Shown here: positions 1-5,322 of the stretch, piece by piece
Numbering within the stretch: the first letter of the stretch is position 1
How the letters are laid out: each line of letters starts with the position of its first letter
NCBI GenBank assembly: GCA_001801495.1
Contig: MGXW01000036.1
Span: forward strand, 1 to 11,316
DNA from: Gammaproteobacteria bacterium RIFCSPHIGHO2_12_FULL_37_34
Lineage (GTDB): Bacteria; Pseudomonadota; Gammaproteobacteria; DSM-16500
Direction of reading: 5' to 3'
DNA length: 11,316 bases
Program-made: the position numbers and the translations under genes
The notes under the pieces: model-generated
Seen by the model: the letters and a program-made list of their open reading frames with translations, nothing else
Told to the model about the DNA's origin: nothing
Database searches by the model: none

Positions 1-126
1 ATCAAGCGCGCATTTCCCTATTATTGCCCAAAATTCAATTTGATGAGGAATGGAACGACATTCAGCCCGAGCTGTTTTTTTTGCTTCGTTGTAAATTGCT
101 TCATCAATTCGTATAGGAATACCCAT
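1..126 (-). CDS. ParD-like type II antitoxin, N-terminal fragment (runs off the left edge)
   Basis: The minus strand reads 42 codons from an ATG at 126 without a stop to the window edge, beginning MGIPIRIDEAIYNEAKKTAR and continuing with AECRSIPHQIEFWA. This matches what I recall of the ParD-like antitoxin family (formerly DUF3423), whose members are about 65-80 residues, start with MGxPxRID and carry a conserved ECRSIxxQIEFWAxxG block. They are predicted ribbon-helix-helix DNA-binding antitoxins that neutralise a ParE/RelE-type partner and repress their own promoter. The start is supported by AGGTGA at 130-135, 3 nt upstream of the ATG. The C-terminal toxin-binding part and any toxin gene lie outside the window. 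The gene is divergent from the DUF4143 ATPase, with 163 bp between the two starts. The family assignment is fairly secure; the toxin partner is not visible. Confidence 0.8.
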   Translation of the reverse strand, partial: MGIPIRIDEAIYNEAKKTARAECRSIPHQIEFWAIIGKCALD

Positions 127-170
127 TATTCACCTATAAACGATATTCGCGTTACAAAAGTTTCTATTTG

Positions 171-182
171 CCACATTTGTGG
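171..182. promoter_or_regulatory. Short palindrome upstream of the antitoxin gene, possible operator
   Basis: CCACATTTGTGG is a perfect inverted repeat (5-bp arms, 2-bp centre), 45-56 bp upstream of the antitoxin start. Ribbon-helix-helix antitoxins commonly autorepress through small palindromes in this position, so it is a candidate operator. The function is inferred from position only. Confidence 0.3.
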
Positions 183-229
183 TATATCGCAAAAATCATT
201 AAGTATCCAACTACTTTCCAATTGATCAG

Positions 230-342
230 AGCCATTTTTCGACTATTCCTAGTTATATTGCGGAATAGTCAAGACTATTCCGCAAATTAATGCATAATAG
301 TCAAATGGAGAGAATACAAGCAACGAAAATTATTCAAGACTT
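230..342 (+). repeat. Direct repeat, copy 1 (promoter and first 17 codons of the DUF4143 ATPase)
   Basis: Bases 230-249 and 282-342 are found again, base for base, at 3278-3358. The intervening 32 bp (250-281, or equivalently 241-272) are present only here. The lost segment is bounded by two direct copies of GACTATTCC (241-249 and 273-281), the footprint expected of slippage or short-homology recombination. The repeat covers the palindromic array, the start codon and the first 17 codons of the ATPase gene. Together with copy 2 it brackets a block of about 3 kb with two ATPase genes. Confidence 0.9.
241..302. promoter_or_regulatory. Alternating inverted half-site array over the DUF4143 ATPase promoter and start codon
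   Basis: Four half-sites alternate in orientation: GACTATTCC (241-249), GCGGAATAGTC (260-270), GACTATTCCGC (273-283) and the imperfect GCATAATAGTC (292-302). The central pair forms a perfect inverted repeat with 13-bp arms (258-270 and 273-285) around AA. A TATATT (254-259) lies between the first two half-sites and could be a -10 element, though I see no good -35. If so, the transcript would begin within the array and carry a hairpin just before the start codon. The last half-site overlaps codons 1-5. This could be an operator bound by a dimeric regulator, or an RNA hairpin controlling translation. No Shine-Dalgarno sequence is apparent before either possible ATG (290 or 305). Confidence 0.65.
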
Positions 343-1426
343 ATCTAAAAAGATGGTGTTGATTGCTGGGCCGCGTCAAGTGGGTAAAACCTTTTTAGCT
401 AAAACAATCGCAAAAAAATTTAGCCATCCTGTTTATCTTAATTACGATCAAATGGAAGACAGAAACATCATTCAAAAGCAATCATGGGTAGATGCTACCG
501 ATCTCATTGTTCTTGATGAATTACACAAAATGCCTCATTGGAAAAATTATTTAAAAGGGTTATATGATACGAAGCCATTACAATTACAAATTCTTGTTAC
601 GGGTAGTGCACGGCTAGATATTTTTAATAAAATGGGTGATTCGCTAGCAGGGCGCTATTTTTTTCATCGTTTGTTACCTCTATCACCCGCGGAATTACGC
701 CAATTAAATATGCCTATCCATCTTGATCAGCTCATTAAAAAAAGTGGATTTCCCGAACCTTATCTTGCTTACGATCTTATTGAGGTAAATCGTTGGCGCC
801 TACAATATATTAACAGCGTTCTTACAACAGATGTATTTGATATCGACAACATACAAAATATTCGAGCATTACACACTGTTTTTGAATTATTGAGAACGAA
901 AGTTGGCTCGCCTGTTTCATATCAATCATTAGCTGAAGACATTGCTATATCACCAAATACAGTTAAAAAATATATAGAAATTTTAGAAGCATTATTTATT
1001 GTATTTCGCATTACGCCATTTTCTAAACATATTGCTAGAAGCCTTTTAAAAGAACCTAAAATTTATTTTTTTGATTCAGGGGTAGTAAAAGGCGATGAGG
1101 GAGCGCAATTAGAAAATCTTGTTGCTGTTTGTTTATTAAAACATGTTTATTCAAAAATTGACTATTTTGCTGAAAATTATGCTTTGCATTATTTAAAAAC
1201 GAAAGAAAATCATGAAGTGGATTTTGCTTTGGTAAAAGATGATTGCATAGAACAAATCATTGAAGTCAAAAACTCACATTCTAATATCAACCCATCTTTA
1301 TATTATTTTCATAAAAAATATAATTTACCTGCAATACAAGTTGTAAACAATATAAGAAACGAATATAAAGTAAATCATATCCATATAATGAAAGCGTTAA
1401 ATTTTTTATCTGGTCTTTTTATTTGA
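290..1426 (+). CDS. AAA ATPase with DUF4143-type C-terminal nuclease-like domain
   Basis: A 378-residue protein of the widespread AAA_14/DUF4143 family of solitary ATPases, whose cellular role is unsettled. Visible features in order: Walker A GPRQVGKT (27-34); Walker B LIVLDE (72-77) followed by LHKMPHW; sensor-1-like LVTGSARLD (102-110); the family's GFPEPYL (153-159); a winged-helix-like stretch around 205-245 with SPNTVKKYIEILEAL; and a PD-(D/E)XK-like C-terminus with E275, the EVDFAL block (D311) and IEVK (E325, K327). All ATPase and nuclease-like key residues seem intact, and the length fits the family. The start is uncertain: ATG 290 or ATG 305 are both possible and neither has a clear ribosome site. 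The gene begins inside an inverted-repeat array and converges on a second ATPase gene. A soluble cytoplasmic protein is expected. Its N-terminal 17 codons are duplicated at 3306-3358. Confidence 0.9.
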   Translation: MHNSQMERIQATKIIQDLSKKMVLIAGPRQVGKTFLAKTIAKKFSHPVYLNYDQMEDRNIIQKQSWVDATDLIVLDELHKMPHWKNYLKGLYDTKPLQLQILVTGSARLDIFNKMGDSLAGRYFFHRLLPLSPAELRQLNMPIHLDQLIKKSGFPEPYLAYDLIEVNRWRLQYINSVLTTDVFDIDNIQNIRALHTVFELLRTKVGSPVSYQSLAEDIAISPNTVKKYIEILEALFIVFRITPFSKHIARSLLKEPKIYFFDSGVVKGDEGAQLENLVAVCLLKHVYSKIDYFAENYALHYLKTKENHEVDFALVKDDCIEQIIEVKNSHSNINPSLYYFHKKYNLPAIQVVNNIRNEYKVNHIHIMKALNFLSGLFI

Positions 1427-1672
1427 ATGTTATCATCACTAGCAAAGAAAAAATTGATAAATAAGGATGAAAAACAAACTACTGGTAATGATACTCTCTA
1501 ATCAACAAAGAAATAAAATCTCCACAAATAGCATTTTTTCCATCTTTGGAGATAGGGATATTCTGTCATTATTACTTCTATTTGAACTATTATGCTAACT
1601 GAAATAATACACAAGCGACACCATTACTTCGGCAACATAGAACATGAAATTTATCACTCTGTCACAAAATAG
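1427..1672. other. Intergenic stretch between the two convergent ATPase genes
   Basis: This 246-bp AT-rich stretch separates two genes that converge. The only structure I see is a weak inverted repeat, ATCTCCA (1518-1524) with TGGAGAT (1547-1553), around a 22-nt spacer containing a T run (TTTTTT). It might act as a terminator, but the loop is long and no U tract follows the second arm. A 25-codon ORF starts directly after the stop of the first ATPase (1427-1501) and matches nothing I recognise. Confidence 0.5.
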
Positions 1673-3112
1673 CTAATCTTTTAAAACATCGCCAAAATCA
1701 ATAATCTCAGTAAAATAAGCCTCGTCAATAACGCTATCGCCTACTCCATTCACATGAATTAATACAGGACAAAATGACATGCCCCTTGGAATTGAAAGTC
1801 GATCTATTTTAGCTTTAACCTCTTTAATAATGTCTTTTTTGATTTCGTGACGCGAAAATTTTATTTCACAGACATAAACAACATTTGTTCTGGTTTGAAT
1901 CATGTAATCAATTTGACATCCAGGTTGACGGCTTTTCGTATGTTGAAAATAAGGATTTTCAACAACAATATCATTGGCAGATAATTTCAAACATCGATGA
2001 ATGAAATCTCTATTATTTAATACAAGATTTTCGAATTGCAGTCCTATTATCGTTGCAAAGCCTGGCAATGAGCTTAATGATTTAAGCTGATAAACATTTC
2101 TATCGATCTCCGGCAATTTATTTTCTATGTATTTTAAATAGAAACGAAGATAATTATCTCGTAAACGATATTTAAAAAGTAATGGAGCTGTAATGCCCGT
2201 CTTGGGATTCCATGTATGATCGCGGCTAATAAATCCTGACATGACCAAATCGTTTAAATACTCGCTAATAAGCCCAGATTTTCTCATGTCTAATTGATTA
2301 CATATTTCACCATATTCAAGATTACTTTGAACGAGTAACCGAACAATTTCTTTATATTTTTCGCTTCGCTTACCGAATAAATCTGAAAAAATATCTTTGA
2401 ACTCGTGAGTTAATAATCCACCTTTTTTAAAGCAAAGATGACGAATATTTTCTTCTGCTGAATACTGCGGCTGAATCTCTTCTAAATAGCGAGGGATACC
2501 ACCTGTAATAGAAAGAACTTTAAATTTGTCATAACTTGAAAATTGACTTCCTACCCTTTTCCAAAAGACTGAACAATCTGATAAAGGTAATTCATCTACT
2601 GTTAAAGTGTAAGATACCCTGCCCATAAATGCTGTGCTTGATAAAATATTCTTGTCGATCCAAGCCGACGCCGAACCACAAATAATTAAAATTAGCCTTG
2701 GATTTTTTTTGAAATGTAAATCCCAAGCATTTTTTAATTTCCCTAGAAAATCGGAATCCTCGGATCCCATCCACGAAATTTCATCAAGCAAAATAATCAC
2801 TCTGCCTTTTTGCGTATGTTTTGCAAGGAATAGAAAAAGTGTATTCCAATCATCCGCTTTTACCCCTGGGACACCAAGTACCAAACCAAGCTGATTAGCA
2901 AATTCATCTATCTGATTCTGCTTGGTTGTTTTCTCTGTGGGCACTAACCCTGAAAACTCATAAAATGAATAATCTTTAGCGAATTCTTCAATCAACCTGC
3001 TTTTACCAATACGCCGGCGGCCTTTGACTACGATAAGACTAGCAATATTTTTTTTAACGTGCCGATGGAGCTCTTCTAATTCCTCTGTTCGACCAATAAA
3101 TAGTGGTTTCAT
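1673..3112 (-). CDS. Archaeal-type AAA ATPase with DUF234-like nuclease C-terminus
   Basis: A 479-residue protein of the ATPase_2/DUF234 class of solitary ATPases, unrelated in detail to the DUF4143 protein but with the same plan. It opens FIGRTEELEELHRH, typical of the family, then Walker A GRRRIGKS (31-38), Walker B VIILLDE (105-111) followed by ISWM, sensor-1-like CGSASAW (145-151), and GIPRYL (205-210). A winged-helix-like region spans about 250-300 (EICNQLDMRKSGLISEYLNDL). The C-terminus has a PD-(D/E)XK pattern: FEN (E361), QIDY (D402) and CEIKFSR (E416, K418). I chose the ATG at 3112 over one 11 codons upstream because AGGAAG (3117-3122) sits 4 nt before it and homology to the family begins at MKPLFIGR. 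The gene converges on the DUF4143 ATPase and is preceded by a palindromic array. Biological role unknown; the nuclease activity is inferred. Confidence 0.88.
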   Translation of the reverse strand: MKPLFIGRTEELEELHRHVKKNIASLIVVKGRRRIGKSRLIEEFAKDYSFYEFSGLVPTEKTTKQNQIDEFANQLGLVLGVPGVKADDWNTLFLFLAKHTQKGRVIILLDEISWMGSEDSDFLGKLKNAWDLHFKKNPRLILIICGSASAWIDKNILSSTAFMGRVSYTLTVDELPLSDCSVFWKRVGSQFSSYDKFKVLSITGGIPRYLEEIQPQYSAEENIRHLCFKKGGLLTHEFKDIFSDLFGKRSEKYKEIVRLLVQSNLEYGEICNQLDMRKSGLISEYLNDLVMSGFISRDHTWNPKTGITAPLLFKYRLRDNYLRFYLKYIENKLPEIDRNVYQLKSLSSLPGFATIIGLQFENLVLNNRDFIHRCLKLSANDIVVENPYFQHTKSRQPGCQIDYMIQTRTNVVYVCEIKFSRHEIKKDIIKEVKAKIDRLSIPRGMSFCPVLIHVNGVGDSVIDEAYFTEIIDFGDVLKD

Positions 3113-3116
3113 TATG

Positions 3117-3122
3117 CTTCCT
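3117..3122 (-). promoter_or_regulatory. Ribosome binding site that sets the start of the DUF234-type ATPase
   Basis: The minus strand reads AGGAAG followed by CATA and then ATG. This favours the start at 3112 over the in-frame ATG at 3145, which has no comparable site. Confidence 0.7.
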
Positions 3123-3148
3123 ATAAAAATACACAAAACATGCATTTA

Positions 3149-3217
3149 CACATTTTACGTATTTTTATACGGATTGCAAATGCTACGTAAAAAGTGAATA
3201 GTCACATTTTACGTAGC
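3149..3217. promoter_or_regulatory. Alternating inverted half-site array upstream of the DUF234-type ATPase
   Basis: CACATTTTACGTA occurs at 3149-3161 and again at 3203-3215. Between them an inverted copy, GCTACGTAAAAAGTG (3182-3196), pairs with CACATTTTACGTAGC (3203-3217): 15-bp arms, one mismatch, 6-nt loop. A smaller palindrome, CGTAT-TTT-ATACG (3159-3171), overlaps the proximal half-site and contains TATAAA on the minus strand (3169-3164), a candidate -10 about 50 bp before the start codon. The layout parallels the array before the DUF4143 ATPase, though the main half-site sequence differs. An operator for self-regulation is the simplest reading; this is inferred. Confidence 0.6.
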
Positions 3218-3277
3218 GCTTTTATAACACCTGAAGCACATTCGTAGTGTCGAGTAATTTGAGATCCGCTCAAAGCT

Positions 3278-3358
3278 AGCCATTTTTCGACTATTCCGCA
3301 AATTAATGCATAATAGTCAAATGGAGAGAATACAAGCAACGAAAATTATTCAAGACTT
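3278..3358 (+). repeat. Direct repeat, copy 2, with a 32-bp internal deletion
   Basis: This 81-bp copy matches 230-249 joined to 282-342 exactly. Missing are the 32 bp between two GACTATTCC repeats, which remove one palindrome arm and the TATATT candidate -10 element. The match ends abruptly at 3358, within the stop-proximal codons of the Clp-like gene on the other strand. Complete identity over the shared 81 bp suggests a recent duplication or ongoing homogenisation. Confidence 0.9.
3306..3358 (+). pseudogene. 5' remnant of a DUF4143 ATPase gene (first 17 codons)
   Basis: From the ATG at 3306 the first 17 codons (MHNSQMERIQATKIIQD) are identical to those of the ATPase at 290. The match then breaks and the frame runs into antisense sequence of the Clp-like gene, stopping at 3428. 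It is what remains of a second ATPase copy, or the result of a partial duplication. No Walker motif is retained, so it cannot encode a functional ATPase. Confidence 0.75.
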
Positions 3359-5158
3359 TATACTAGACAAACTTAACCATTCACAGCGCAACACTTGTCC
3401 AGTTTCGTTCAATTGTAGAAACAGTTGATTAGCATGATTTTTATTTTCATGCCGATTAAACACGGTTTGTTCGACGTGGATATATAATTGTTCAAGTGAT
3501 TTTTTGATTCCGAGTGTAGATTGTTTCATCGCTTCATGAGCAAGATAACGAATGACTTCAGGAGCATAGCCTAACTCTATTCCATATTGAGCATTCAATT
3601 GTTTGCCTAATGTTTTTAATCGCACACGAATAATATTTTCTACTGCTGAGTGATTTAAAGGAAGAAATGGAACAATATGTACATATTGACACAGAGTTGG
3701 TAGTTGAGAGCTTAATTCTGGCATTAATTCATCTACCATTTCCTGTGGAGAAAGTAATGGCATAGTAACAGATGATGAAGAAGTATTTCGTGAGACAAGC
3801 TGCATTAAATCGAGGGTTTGAATATCTTCATGAGACCCGATGGATGTTGCTAATTCTATCAAACGATCGCTTCCTAATGTGGTGCTTAATATAAAACTCA
3901 TATGATGAAAATGATGGAAATCGCCATGCGGGTGACGAGAACATCCTGTGCTTAAAATCTCAATGAGTTGTTCGAGGATAGAAGGTGGTGTTTTTTCGAT
4001 ATCTTCAAAATAAATGACTGCATGAGGAAGGTCTTGCGCGATTTGTTCTAAAGTAAATAATCGTTTTGATAAGTAATGATGAAATTTAATTTCCCAGATG
4101 GAGCTGATAGAGGGTAATACATGCTGCGCATGAAACAACATATTGGTTTGTTTAAATAAATATTCTGTATAAGCAAGAGCAGTAGATTGTTTCCCGGAGG
4201 CTTTTGGTCCTGTAAATAGTGCACTGCAAAATGGGCCAATTTGTTCACGTAAGCGCGCTTGGGATTGTTGTATGGCTTCTCCAAGCAACGTAACCGCATT
4301 TTCTTGGCCAAATATTTTTTGTTGCATCATTTGACAAAATTCTTTGAAATTAAATTTATCAAACTGTAAATGCGAAACGGGAATATACGTCCATTCGGAT
4401 AAAACCTGTAATAATGTAATCTGTGTCAGTATTGGTTTAAGTGAAGTAAGTGCATCAGATGGGTCCATCATACTAACGCGAGCTGCGGCGCTATCCAATA
4501 GCAATAATGTTTTTTCCAAGGCATGATGAGTACTCAGATAACGCTCAGCAAGCGTATAACCTGATAATAATAATTCATCAGGAATAATAACATGATGAAA
4601 ATGCTCTAATTCGTTACGCTGATGTTTCAATATAGCGTTGATATCTGTTTCAGATGGTGGCGCGATGGATAAGTCAACAAATTCTTGTTCATGTTTAGTT
4701 AGTTTAGCTTTGTGATTAGTAAAAGCCAATAAACGACATTTGGGATGAGTGATGAGTGCTAAGGTTTGATTACGTAATAAGAGTTCTATATTGGATAGAG
4801 CAATAATAAGATATTTTTCTGTGTTATCGAGCTTACTTCGAAGTGCTTGAAAAGCATCTTCAAAATAATATTCACGATCTCCAATATCCAGATAAATGCA
4901 TTCCGTATCACGTAATGGATAAGGAATGGTTATGTTTTCAAGATGAATCATGAATGCTTCGATGAATGTAATGTATAATTGTTGTGGCATATCAACATTT
5001 AAAATAGCATGATGAATATGTTTTCGGCTAAGACAATCCACCAGCCATCCAAATTGCGGATGATCTTTAAATGGAATAACCGCATTTTTTTTTAGGGTAG
5101 TAGAAGAGATGAGTTTGCCATATTGGGAAAAGGTGAGGTTCGTTTTTTCACTTAGCAT
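3350..5158 (-). CDS. Degenerate Clp/Hsp100-like double AAA+ protein (probable pseudo-ATPase)
   Basis: A 602-residue protein that aligns by eye along ClpA/ClpB from D1 to the D2 small domain, without the Clp N-domain or a coiled-coil M-domain. D1 remnant: DIGDREYYFEDAFQAL (91-106) sits where pore loop 1 would be; no Walker A or B is seen; the D1 small-domain block HHVIIPDELLLSGYTLAERY (188-207) is clear. Linker LSEWTYIPVS (253-262) and IFGQENAV (282-289) lead into D2. There Walker A is GPKASGKQS (317-325, Gln for Thr/Ser), Walker B is FEDIEK (384-389, where LDEIEK is usual), the GYVG pore loop is absent, and PELSSQLPTL (480-489) replaces the region of the arginine finger. The small domain follows (498-565). 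ATG 5158 was chosen for AAAGGA 6 nt upstream. The last codons (Lys-Ser-stop) come from the inserted repeat. ATP-driven unfolding looks unlikely; a scaffold or adaptor role is possible. Confidence 0.8.
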   Translation of the reverse strand: MLSEKTNLTFSQYGKLISSTTLKKNAVIPFKDHPQFGWLVDCLSRKHIHHAILNVDMPQQLYITFIEAFMIHLENITIPYPLRDTECIYLDIGDREYYFEDAFQALRSKLDNTEKYLIIALSNIELLLRNQTLALITHPKCRLLAFTNHKAKLTKHEQEFVDLSIAPPSETDINAILKHQRNELEHFHHVIIPDELLLSGYTLAERYLSTHHALEKTLLLLDSAAARVSMMDPSDALTSLKPILTQITLLQVLSEWTYIPVSHLQFDKFNFKEFCQMMQQKIFGQENAVTLLGEAIQQSQARLREQIGPFCSALFTGPKASGKQSTALAYTEYLFKQTNMLFHAQHVLPSISSIWEIKFHHYLSKRLFTLEQIAQDLPHAVIYFEDIEKTPPSILEQLIEILSTGCSRHPHGDFHHFHHMSFILSTTLGSDRLIELATSIGSHEDIQTLDLMQLVSRNTSSSSVTMPLLSPQEMVDELMPELSSQLPTLCQYVHIVPFLPLNHSAVENIIRVRLKTLGKQLNAQYGIELGYAPEVIRYLAHEAMKQSTLGIKKSLEQLYIHVEQTVFNRHENKNHANQLFLQLNETGQVLRCEWLSLSSIKS

Positions 5159-5164
5159 GAGATA

Positions 5165-5170
5165 TCCTTT
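5165..5170 (-). promoter_or_regulatory. Ribosome binding site that sets the start of the Clp-like gene
   Basis: AAAGGA on the minus strand lies 6 nt before the ATG at 5158. The in-frame ATG 33 bp upstream (5191) has no such site. Confidence 0.7.
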
Positions 5171-5311
5171 ATTGTGATGGATGGCACACAAGCATTTTAT
5201 CGTTAATACAATATTTCTTCCAGGTGCTGGATAAAAAAATTCATTTTGTGGTACAGTTCAATGAACACTCTCATAAAAGAAAGCCTTTTTATTTGGGCAT
5301 GCTTTCAAATA

Positions 5312-5317
5312 AAAGGA
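5312..5317 (+). promoter_or_regulatory. Ribosome binding site that sets the start of the GT-C-like membrane protein
   Basis: AAAGGA lies 5 nt before the ATG at 5323. It favours this start over the upstream in-frame GTG (5224) and ATG (5299), and it places the first membrane segment near the N-terminus. Confidence 0.7.
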
Positions 5318-5322
5318 AAAAC

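Noticed and set aside
40..225. 61-codon plus-strand ORF at the left edge
   Set aside because: It lies largely antisense to the recognisable ParD-like antitoxin, is rich in Cys, Phe and Ser, and matches no family.
241..302. CRISPR-like repeat array
   Set aside because: Half-sites alternate in orientation, spacers are 2-10 bp and there is no cas gene.
1427..1501. 25-codon ORF starting right after the DUF4143 ATPase stop
   Set aside because: Too short, Lys-rich, no ribosome site beyond the upstream coding end, and no recognisable family.
1518..1553. ATCTCCA/TGGAGAT inverted repeat as a terminator
   Set aside because: Seven-bp arms, 22-nt loop and no U tract after the stem; too weak to call as a terminator, so it is only noted in the intergenic entry.
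3258..3274. TTTGAG-ATCCG-CTCAAA hairpin as a terminator for the Clp-like gene
   Set aside because: Only 6 bp of mostly A-T stem with no following U run on either strand.
230..3358. Insertion sequence or transposon bounded by the repeats
   Set aside because: The repeats are direct, derive from a gene's own 5' region, and no transposase, integrase or short target duplication is present.
5256..5266. GTTCA-A-TGAAC palindrome between divergent genes
   Set aside because: Five-bp arms in AT-rich sequence; no clear promoter around it, so chance is likely.
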